From assembly GCA_028565715.1 (NCBI GenBank), contig JAOXYC010250677.1, forward strand, positions 1 through 10,151: a stretch of DNA of 10,151 nt, written 5' to 3'. This document shows positions 1 through 9,170 of the stretch, piece by piece. The stretch's first letter is position 1; the number at the start of each line of letters is the position of its first letter. A model generated the notes under the pieces. That model made no database searches, was not told where the DNA came from, and saw only the letters and a list, made by a program, of their open reading frames with translations. The DNA is from Phoronis pallida (taxonomy: Eukaryota > Phoronida > Phoronidae). Position numbers and translations under genes: made by a program.

Positions 1-2366
<2,366 letters not shown>

Positions 2367-2477
2367 ATGGCTGCCCTTGTCCAGTTGGCAGTCTTGTTTC
2401 TTGCGGTAGTCGGAGTTCTTTGTGAATCCGACGAAGCTGGTGTTACAGACACAGAAATAGTTAGCGCTAGAGTTGAG
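2367..2477 (+). CDS. SELENOM: SELENOM coding exon 1
   Basis: The ATG sits in AAAAATGG and the donor is GAG|GTAATT (GT at 2478-2479). The 37 codons encode the signal peptide MAALVQLAVLFLAVVGVLC, an acidic linker, and SARVE, the strand leading into the redox motif. Phase 0. Confidence 0.92.
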
Positions 2478-5072
2478 GTAATTGACGGAGAGTACCACAA
2501 AATTGCGAATAATATGTTTGAAGTAAATTAGCATTGAAAAAGTGCTGATGTTTGCGAACCATTTTCGACTTCAGTCTGCACAGCCTGTGTGACGTGTCAA
2601 CACTCAACTGGTGAAACCAGAAGGCTCTTCCATATGGTTTCGTTGTTGCGTGGCATTTATAAAACCATGCATTGCTCTACATTTTTAAAATTCTTAACAT
2701 TTTAGACAGTCCTTATTTTAAGCTGGCCAACACTAAAGATGATTAACCAGTTTGCACTGTGGTAAACACTGGTAAATCACCCAATGCAATGGAGTATTGT
2801 CTAAGTCTGCAGAAACCCATGCAATTACCTGTTTAAAAAAAACATGTATAAATATGTAGAAATCTGATAATGGCATGTTAATCCATTTAAAGCCAATGCA
2901 TTGAGAGGTGGATCATTGTCAGGTGTTGCCTGTCAGAGTGTCATTAAAGAACGATAAATTAAATCATTTTGAGCAAAGCGTCAAAAAATTCTTTTGACTT
3001 TATTACCATTTACCTAAGACTCTCTGCTACCAAAGAAGAAACAATAAACAGGTATCACTTCAACAGGTTCAACAATGGTGTAAAGCATTTTTAACAAACA
3101 AACGGCAGAAAGTCATCATTGATGGTCAATCATCTGAATGGTCAGATGTCCTGTCAGGTGTACCGCAAGGTAGCGTTCTCGGTCCGATTTTCTTCATTAG
3201 GTTTATAAACGACCTGCCGCAAGTTGTTCACAATTATGTGTCCTTGTTTGCGGATGATGCAAAGATTTTCTGCCAAGTGTCTGCAACAGAAGACAGTGAT
3301 AGCCTACAACATGATTTAAACCAACTGGTAGATTGGGCATGTACATGGCAGCTTCATTTTAATGTCAACAAATGTAAGGCAATTCACTTCGAACGACGAA
3401 CAAGAAAACGAAATATAGTATGGAAGGAGCCGAACTGATGATGGCTGAGAAAGAAAAAGACTTGGGAGTGACTGTTGATACCCATCTTAACTTCTATCAG
3501 CACATAGAAGGACAGGTTAACAAAGCAAACAGGATTCTGGGTCTGATCAGAAGATCGTTTGACTGTATCGACGAGACCTCATTTGCATTGTTATATAAAT
3601 CTTTAGTGAGACCTCTTCTGGAATACTGCAATGCCGTTGTATACCCACATTATTCACGACAGTCGAACTTCTTCAGCCTCCGAGTAGTGTACAACGAGAA
3701 CAGCTTGCCAGAGCATATCGTTACTGCACCGTCTTTAAATGCCTTAAAAAATAGACTAGACAATTTTTGGAAGGACAGAAGTATAAACTTCGATTAAATC
3801 AAGAACTTTAAAGTTAAAAATAGTAGTGTCGGCATTGATAAGGAGAATCAGTAACAGGTCACATGACCTTTCACCTATGAAGACTGAACTGGATAAACTA
3901 AACTAAACAATTGTTTAAGCAAAAGGTGCTTTTAAGCCAAACTAAAACTCATTTGTTTTCATCAAATTAACAATCATCCAACGTTTCTTTTCTGAATGAC
4001 TTATTATTAATTGATTTTTCTACTTTCAGAGCTGCAGTGGGTGACGATTGAACAGATATCCTCAGGTGAAGAAATTCATCTTCGAGGATATCCCTTTATA
4101 GTATCCTTCATCGAATGATATTTTTATTATCGAACCAAAATAAATGACAGCAGCTTTTCTTTATGACATGTCAGCCAGCGAATGTGAATTAAACTGTTTG
4201 ATTGATGAACATAATTGTTATCCATCATTTTAATGGGGATATTGAGGGCAAAGTAAAATGATTGATTTGAACTTTTTGAAATATTAGCAGAAAGCCTCCA
4301 TGAAAAAACAAATGATGTTTCCCTCCTGACCAATAGATGGCGCCTTTGTCAACAATATTTACCTGTGAGTAATGAATGAGAATTTTATGACTCAGAGCAT
4401 TCATGCTTGTCAATACTCAATAGCATAGTTAGTACATATCACGGTAGACCTTGTTTCTTCATCACTTTTACAGGTACTAAAAAACAACTTCTGCGGTACA
4501 ATTGTTTTATTATTTTGACAACACCTGTCCATGTTTTCCTTAATTAACTCCCAGTGAAAATGCTGAGTTCAAGAAAAAGCCTGGAGCCAACCCAGATCTG
4601 TTATTGCTCAATGCTGCGGATGAGATAGTCGAGGTAAGTGTTAGAAGGAAAAACAAACTCTGAATTTAAATGGTGGGCTTTTTACTGTTCTACTTCATTA
4701 ATAAGAATTGGTGGAATTCTTAATTTTATTAGCCAGTTAAGTAGGATGGCTTGTTAGGTATCAAAACATTATGATCAACCAATTTGATGATATTTGAGAA
4801 GTATGTTGTGAAATCCACTATCACCTAAAGGGGGTTTGTGTGCTAGAAATTGGTCAGGTGTATAATCAAATCTTTTTTAAAGGGCATGTTTAATTTTGGT
4901 TTTAAAATTCAACATTTGTTAATGAGCTCTCCCTTTGTTTTTTCAGCGTATCGACCTCACCAAGTATGACAGAGAAGGATGTAATGAGCTTATGGTTAGC
5001 AAGGGATTCAGCCTTAAACCTGTAGAAGAGGAAGTGGTTGAAGAAACGGAAGAAAAGAAGACGGAATTATAA
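2367..5072 (+). CDS. SELENOM: Selenoprotein M (complete, four coding exons, Sec at TGA 4042-4044)
   Basis: SELENOM is an ER-lumen thiol-disulfide oxidoreductase with a thioredoxin-like fold, related to SELENOF. Joining 2367-2477, 4030-4100, 4555-4633 and 4947-5072 gives 128 residues, against about 145 in mammals. Seen in order are a hydrophobic signal peptide (residues 1 to ~19), SARVE, the redox motif C39-S40-G41-Sec42 followed by RLNRYPQVKKFIFEDIPLY, then KPGANPDLLLL, VERIDL, and KYDREGCNELMVSKGF. These blocks align, in the same order, with family blocks such as ARVE-C-G-G-U-LNR-VK-F, DIPFY, PGADPELVLL and ERIPL. The acidic tail (residues 113-124) ends in KTEL, a KDEL-type ER retrieval signal. 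The ATG has A at -3 and G at +4. All introns are GT-AG and in phase. The TGA is read as Sec because it sits exactly at the family's Sec position, coding continues downstream, and a SECIS lies in the 3' UTR. Confidence 0.95.
2478..3049 (+). other. SELENOM intron 1, 5' part
   Basis: AT-rich intronic sequence between exon 1 and the LINE fragment. I see no exon, RNA gene or recognisable element in it. Confidence 0.7.
3050..3908 (+). mobile_element. Truncated non-LTR retrotransposon (CR1/jockey-like LINE) in SELENOM intron 1
   Basis: This is a 5'-truncated LINE 3' end inserted in sense orientation with the host gene. It comprises the C-terminal half of a reverse transcriptase, a remnant of the ORF2 C-terminus, a short 3' UTR and a tail of AACTA-type repeats at about 3893-3908, as on LINEs that end in short tandem repeats rather than poly(A). 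The left edge (~3050) is approximate and no clear target-site duplication was found. The clade assignment rests on the motif style only. Confidence 0.8.
3076..3797 (+). pseudogene. Decayed LINE reverse transcriptase fragment
   Basis: The first open stretch (3076-3435) holds the non-LTR RT signature SGVPQGSVLGP followed by INDLP (3154-3219), then the catalytic FADD box (3247-3258), and stops at 3436-3438. A frameshift near 3400-3420 moves the frame to 3420-3797, which continues the same protein: EKEKDLGVTVD, the thumb-like region RILGLIRRSF, and LVRPLLEYCNAVVYPHYSR. At about 3661 the sequence jumps to NSLPEHIVTAPSLNALKNRL, the conserved ORF2 C-terminus. Many residues between these blocks are therefore deleted. 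The element cannot encode an active protein. Confidence 0.85.
4030..4100 (+). CDS. SELENOM: SELENOM coding exon 2 (contains the Sec codon)
   Basis: The acceptor TACTTTCAG ends at 4029 and the donor is TA|GTATCC (GT at 4101-4102). It encodes S-C-S-G-Sec-R-L-N-R-Y-P-Q-V-K-K-F, then IFEDIPL and two bases of a Tyr codon. The in-frame TGA at 4042-4044 is the Sec codon. Confidence 0.94.
4042..4044 (+). other. SELENOM: Selenocysteine codon (TGA, Sec42)
   Basis: The TGA falls three residues after Cys39, exactly where SELENOM carries Sec. The reading frame is conserved on both sides of it. If read as a stop, it would leave two exon junctions downstream (about 56 and 135 nt after the codon), so the mRNA could be subject to nonsense-mediated decay when selenium is low (inference). 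Confidence 0.94.
4101..4554 (+). other. SELENOM intron 2
   Basis: A 454-bp GT-AG intron. It contains a CTCF-like motif at 4330-4343 and is otherwise unremarkable. The open frames on the opposite strand here show no protein-like conservation. Confidence 0.8.
4330..4343 (+). promoter_or_regulatory. Possible CTCF-type site
   Basis: CCAATAGATGGCGC matches 13 of 14 positions of the animal CTCF core consensus CCASYAGRKGGCRS as I remember it. The single mismatch is the fourth base. A chance match is possible. Confidence 0.3.
4555..4633 (+). CDS. SELENOM: SELENOM coding exon 3
   Basis: The acceptor AACTCCCAG ends at 4554 and the donor is GAG|GTAAGT (GT at 4634-4635). It completes Tyr61 and encodes ENAEFKKKPGANPDLLLL, then NAADEIVE. 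It matches the PGA-P-L-LL block of the family. Confidence 0.94.
4634..4946 (+). other. SELENOM intron 3
   Basis: A 313-bp GT-AG intron with a strong GTAAGT donor and a long T-rich tract before the CAG acceptor. No other feature is seen. Confidence 0.85.
4947..5072 (+). CDS. SELENOM: SELENOM coding exon 4 (terminal, KTEL)
   Basis: The acceptor TTTTTTCAG ends at 4946. It encodes RIDLTKYDREGCNELMVSKG, then FSLKP, a Glu/Lys-rich tail and KTEL before TAA at 5070-5072. RI-L, the acidic helix and the GF turn match the C-terminal part of the SELENOM fold. Confidence 0.94.
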   Translation, partial: RIDLTKYDREGCNELMVSKGFSLKPVEEEVVEETEEKKTEL

Positions 5073-5247
5073 TAATCCATTTTCTTCATGTTTCTTCTTC
5101 ACCATGATTCAAGATCACAACCAGGATTTTGTATGACATTTTTTACACTGACAATTTATGTGTCCAATGTATTTGTGATTTGTTGTGATTTTGCATTAAC
5201 TATTGTGCACATTTTTATACTTGTGATTTTTTTTTTGATAACCCATA

Positions 5248-5253
5248 AATAAA
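5248..5253 (+). promoter_or_regulatory. Proximal poly(A) signal AATAAA (before the SECIS)
   Basis: A canonical AATAAA about 175 nt after the stop codon, followed by a T/G-containing stretch. Cleavage here would make a short 3' UTR without the SECIS, and such an mRNA could not direct Sec insertion. Whether it is used is unknown. Confidence 0.5.
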
Positions 5254-5887
5254 GTCCTGCTGTCTAGAATGTGCAATTATGAATAGTCTTCTGTCTAATT
5301 TCCATTTTATTATTGATTGGAATTGTCAATCAATTTGAAAAAATAATGGACACGCTATGCATCCCTTTGTTTTAGAACTGTTCTCAAACACAACATATAA
5401 TCTGTGCCATTATATTTGAACCTGTACTTATTTTCTATATAGCACCTGTTTTTGTTTGTTGTAAAAAGGTTTTACTTATTTCAAAGGTCTGTAGTGCTCT
5501 TCCTAAAGCTCCATTTATTATTTGTATTTTGTGTACAGTGCTAATTCACCAATAATCTAGACAAAGTAAAGAAGCTTATGTGTTGCACAATTACCAAGGA
5601 ATAACACTTTCCTATTATCATTAGGAAATTCAGTAGCCACTGAACGTTTTCATTGATACCTCTGTTTTATAAAAAACAGAATCAAGATAAATGATTAGTT
5701 AATCGAAATTGTATATACACACAGTATTAAATCTCTAAATATGCGAATAAGATCAATGTTATTTTTTGGGAACAAATTGCTTTTATTTCATTTTTCAGTT
5801 GTTATTGTCTAGTCTAGTTAATTACCTGGTTGGATCTTGAATTATGGATGTTTTGTTTCAAACGGGGGTAAAACTAACAATGCTTTT

Positions 5888-5978
5888 CAATTTACCGTGA
5901 CGTTATAATGACGTCACATGTTAAAATCCTTATTTGGTATGACATGTGACTGATGATGAAACCATGGATGGTGAATTG
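5888..5978 (+). promoter_or_regulatory. SELENOM: SECIS element of SELENOM
   Basis: A eukaryotic SECIS recruits SBP2 and the Sec-specific elongation factor. Helix I pairs CAATTTACC (5888-5896) with GGTGAATTG (5970-5978), 9 bp including one G-U. After an internal loop comes the quartet: ATGA at 5908-5911 opposite TGAT at 5951-5954, allowing U-U, G-A, A-G and C-U non-Watson-Crick pairs. Helix II pairs GTCACATG (5913-5920) perfectly with CATGTGAC (5943-5950) and extends about three more pairs. The unpaired AAA (about 5924-5926) lies 12 nt after the ATGA, at the canonical distance. The apical loop TCCTTATTTGG may form a mini-stem (form 2). Confidence 0.93.
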
Positions 5979-6021
5979 TTCAGTGTAATTTATTTTTCTT
6001 TCTCATGGTTATTGGTATTTT

Positions 6022-6027
6022 AATAAA
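6022..6027 (+). promoter_or_regulatory. Distal poly(A) signal AATAAA
   Basis: A canonical AATAAA 44 nt after the SECIS, followed by an A-rich stretch and then a G/T-rich downstream element (TTGGGTTTTTTGTTTG). It is the likely 3' end of the SECIS-containing SELENOM mRNA. Confidence 0.75.
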
Positions 6028-6175
6028 ATTATTTTTAAAAGGAAAAAATCAATCTTGGGTTTTTTGTTTGATAAATTATCAATTTTAATTAATTGAGAAG
6101 TTGTTAGGAATGAGACCCACTATTTTCAATTTGTAAATCGGATTTCTTTTTTAAGATTTGCTTTACAAAAAATGA

Positions 6176-6439
6176 TATATCGGGTGTCCCAATTCACGAG
6201 TTTACCATGTGCAGATCAGGAGTTAAGAGTCGTTTTTAAACTCAAAAGTTCACAAAATTTGCTGTTTTGAAATTGACAATGCTCTAATGATACTTATTAT
6301 TTGATCTTTTTGAGTTTGGCATACTGTTAATACTATACTCTTAGGTAAACTCGGTAAAAAAATCAATACACTTGGTTTGTCCGTTGCTGAGAAAACGCTT
6401 TTTAAAAAATGACGCACTTTTTTGGAGACACCTGATGTA
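6176..6439. mobile_element. MITE-like DNA element, copy A (264 bp)
   Basis: The left end TATATCGGGTGTCCC (6176-6190) is mirrored at the right end by GGAGACACCTGATGTA (6424-6439), an imperfect terminal inverted repeat of about 15 bp bounded by TA. There is no coding capacity. The TA boundary suggests Tc1/mariner-type mobilisation (inference). Confidence 0.65.
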
Positions 6440-8623
6440 CATTTAGAATATTGTAATGGAAAAGTATATTTTGTGATCTACTTGATTACTCGTTGTTTTT
6501 TTTTTTTTGGGATGATGCATCATAACATGGAAATATCCATCCAAAAATGACTTGAATTTGTTAAAAAAGATGCTTAAATAAAAAGACCACCGTTTTCAAA
6601 GACAAATTGATTGAGATGTTGAAAATATGATCTGATTACAAATCCTTGTTCATTACTAAAATGTTTACCCACAAAACAACGAAAAAAAATCTGCAAGTAA
6701 ATATCAAAAACTAATTTGCGGTCCATATTTATTTGCGTTTAATTGAAGACAAATAGAGACGGAACAAATCGGATATGAAACTCTCATCATAACGGCCATT
6801 TTTCATGAATGTAATTACCAGCGTAATATAATAAGTAGGTCTCGTAAAACGGCTACGAAACTAGCTCTCTGAAGATTATAGACGATGTTATAACTGTCAC
6901 ATGTCAAAAAGGAAATGTTCATCGAAGCAATCTATTGATTACGATTCGCAGTATAGTAATTACAGACAATTTCCACAATAAAGCTGATAGCCTTCGGTTT
7001 TAATACAAGTTTTATTAGGCATTGTACGTTTTATATTGGCAGCAAATGAATTAATAACTTCATTTCAAATGACATGGCATAAAGTTTAATAAAATCAATG
7101 CAAGGAGTCGGAAATTATTCAGAGAGCTTTTGAATTATGATTTCTGGTCAATGGTCTTGACGACGGTAACTGTTTTGTGTATAGCATGATGATTTTCCAG
7201 AAAAGATCAAATCTTCGTTTGCTGCTGGTCCCTCGCGTGAATTCCTCGTTTCAATCTGTTCCCATCTCAGTTTCTTTTAAAATTGGCAGTTTTTTTTCCT
7301 TCCATTGTTTTTGGAGTTCATGAGGCATAGTGGCACTCAAAATTAAGAATCTTGAAATATAGTGGCACTCAAAATAATAAATTTGAGTGCACATATCTCT
7401 TTCCTTCATTTTCATTCAAGTTTAATTTTGGGTTGTGCTTCGGTGTCCGAACCTCTATGACTGTGTTTCTTTTCGGTGCGGATGTGTTTGTTAAGATTGT
7501 TTGTATATTTGATATTATATTATGTTGAATTGTGAAATCAAAAGTTATTATTTTGTCATTTCATGAAACTATTTTTTATTTTAATTTAACTTAATAGTCT
7601 GTGTAAAATTATTCATTAACATTTATTATTTAAATTGGTGGCTCCCATGCCAGCGTTTTTTTTTAACCTTTTGGGAGTCTCCACGCTTTTAGTAGTAACA
7701 CCTCCGGCACGTTTTGCATGCTGACAAATAAAAATATGATATTTCTACGTAAGAGCCATTTTACTTAACCGATACACTTATTGGGTGGGTTTAAACGTTT
7801 GTTAATCGATTTAAATTTCTTGTTATGTCATTACTGAAAAATCACAAAACTTAATCAAGATCTCATTTCTAAAAAAAAACGAATGGTTTGACGGGGCACT
7901 TATTTCCCAAGCACTCGTACGAACGAGTCGATAAGTCACAAGAATTCGATAAAAAATCTTTTTAGCCAAACGTTTCTTTGTCTTTAATCGCCTTTTTTGA
8001 ATTTCACTTGGTTTTAAACTTTACTATTTCAAAGGCGAGACTAGTACATGACATGTTTTTTTACTTCAATTGCCGCGGGATGTACAAGTATTGATAATTT
8101 CACAAGTAGGCATATTGTTATAGCCCAAGAGTAAAACTGTCTCTCATATGTTGATAAAATCAATCCTTGCCTGGGGTGACGCAAGTTCCGCATGTCTCCG
8201 TTTTTCTTTCATTTCTGTTCAAGTGATTAATGTAAAAAACAATATATCTGTTATTGCGACTGCATCATAAATCGGCTGCTGCAATCGGCACCCATGTTTT
8301 ACTCAGTTAAAGTTATACATCGCTACTTACGAATGTTAAATTATCAACTGAATAAGGTCAATTGTGTCAGATTTTTTGTTGCAAATTGCATTCTTAAATT
8401 CACCTGAACAAATAAATACCTTCGCTTCTTCCGGAAATGAATTTACAAGTGGCCAATGTGACTTGATGAAATATCTCGACGAGTCTGAGATCAACTGTAG
8501 CGTACATATATCAACATATCGTGTTATCGATAATGAAAGAAGGTAGTAACAAGAATTGGCAACGAAAAATGATCAAATTGTGTAAAAGAAACGGATGAAA
8601 ATGTCGTTTTTCAATCTCACTAA
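6440..8623. other. Intergenic sequence without recognisable genes
   Basis: About 2.2 kb of AT-rich DNA with a run of 13 T at 6496-6508 and the small repeat cluster at 7327-7390. Short open frames are present (for example 60 codons at 8364-8546), but none has a recognisable domain, splice support or family resemblance. I see no tRNA or rRNA. Confidence 0.65.
7327..7390. repeat. 17-bp direct repeat with flanking hairpin
   Basis: ATAGTGGCACTCAAAAT occurs exactly at 7327-7343 and again at 7359-7375. The second copy's GCACTCAAA (7365-7373) is the reverse complement of TTTGAGTGC (7382-7390), giving a 9-bp stem with an 8-nt loop. Confidence 0.75.
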
Positions 8624-8851
8624 TATATCGGGTGGCCCAAAAGAAACGTTCCCAAATTTAACACCTCATATCTCCTAAACTGAACATTCTGAAACGTTGA
8701 AAGTTTGGCCTGATTTACATCATCATATTGGTTGGTAATGAGTGGCAAAAATTTCAATACCGTACATTAAGAACTGTTGACAGGGCAGCACACTGATTTT
8801 AGTGTACCATAAACGCCTTTCAAATATTTTTTTGGGGGGCCACCCGATATA
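8624..8851. mobile_element. MITE-like DNA element, copy B (228 bp)
   Basis: TATATCGGGTGGCCC at 8624-8638 has its exact reverse complement GGGCCACCCGATATA at 8837-8851, a perfect 15-bp terminal inverted repeat including flanking TA. The interior has no coding potential. The termini resemble the element at 6176-6439, but the interiors look different, as expected for non-autonomous relatives sharing one transposase. Confidence 0.8.
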
Positions 8852-8892
8852 AGTCTGAACATGTCTGTGCGTTTGTGTGTCTGTCCGCACGT

Positions 8893-9070
8893 TTTGACCG
8901 CGCGAAGCGCAGGATATGTCGAGTTTGGGCAAGGTGACGGGGTGTGCATGTGCAAGGGCTGTGCACGTGCTTGCACGAGCATGACCGGCGGGAAAGGTCG
9001 GGAAAAGTCGAGGTTGGTCAAGTTACAGTGGTGTGCATGTGCTCGAGGTGTGCACGTGCGGAATATCAAA
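8893..9070. repeat. GC-rich tandem repeat, two copies of about 89 bp
   Basis: The 53-bp stretches 8918-8970 and 9007-9059 align without gaps at 42 of 53 positions, with period 89. The preceding parts (TGACCG-rich, around 8896 and 8983) also correspond. The unit is rich in GTGTGCATGTGC and GTGCACGTGC, unlike the AT-rich surroundings. Overlapping open frames on both strands here are by-products of the composition. Confidence 0.75.
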
Positions 9071-9131
9071 TTCAAAATCTATTGTTTGTTTTGAGAAAGG
9101 ATGTCAAAAACTTGTATTCCTCAATTTATTC

Positions 9132-9170
9132 CAGGCGGCAAAATTGTATGCGAAATGATTTTGCCGCCTG
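9132..9170. repeat. Perfect 13-bp inverted repeat
   Basis: CAGGCGGCAAAAT (9132-9144) and ATTTTGCCGCCTG (9158-9170) are exact reverse complements around a 13-nt loop. The arms are GC-rich in an AT-rich region. It could be a DNA hairpin, a solo transposon remnant or a protein-binding palindrome; no gene end lies next to it. Confidence 0.75.

Larger units (their letters stand above)
5073..6045 (+). other. SELENOM: SELENOM 3' UTR (long form)
   Basis: About 970 nt run from the stop codon to the predicted distal cleavage site, with the SECIS near the end. An AT-rich 8-bp inverted repeat (ATTGATTG at 5312-5319, CAATCAAT at 5327-5334) lies inside. The 3' end is set by AATAAA at 6022-6027 and the G/T-rich stretch at about 6055-6070. 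Confidence 0.75.

Noticed and set aside
4042-4044. TGA as an inactivating stop, making the gene a pseudogene
   Set aside because: It sits exactly at the family's Sec position, the exons after it are open with conserved residues and intact splice sites, and a well-formed SECIS lies downstream.
4127-4413. Minus-strand open frames in SELENOM intron 2
   Set aside because: Two overlapping frames in intronic DNA, low-complexity composition, no domain and no splice support.
4030-5072. Gene identity as SELENOF (15-kDa selenoprotein)
   Set aside because: SELENOF has a C-x-U motif and a Cys-rich N-terminal domain. Here the motif is C-x-x-U right after a short signal-peptide exon, as in SELENOM.
5909-5916. 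Perfect CRE palindrome TGACGTCA
   Set aside because: It is fully explained as part of the SECIS quartet and helix II and lies in a 3' UTR, so a promoter role is not needed.
7142-7280. Minus-strand open stretch of about 45 codons with a coding-like look
   Set aside because: It has no ATG, no pyrimidine-rich acceptor in front, and no recognised motif, so an exon cannot be supported.
8364-8546. 60-codon plus-strand frame beginning at GTG
   Set aside because: It has no ATG at the start, no family resemblance and no neighbouring exon; a frame of this length is expected by chance.
8723-9094. Overlapping open frames on both strands (69-102 codons)
   Set aside because: They fall in the MITE and the GC-rich tandem repeat, where stop codons are rare because of composition. 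The Cys/Arg/His-rich products have no domain.
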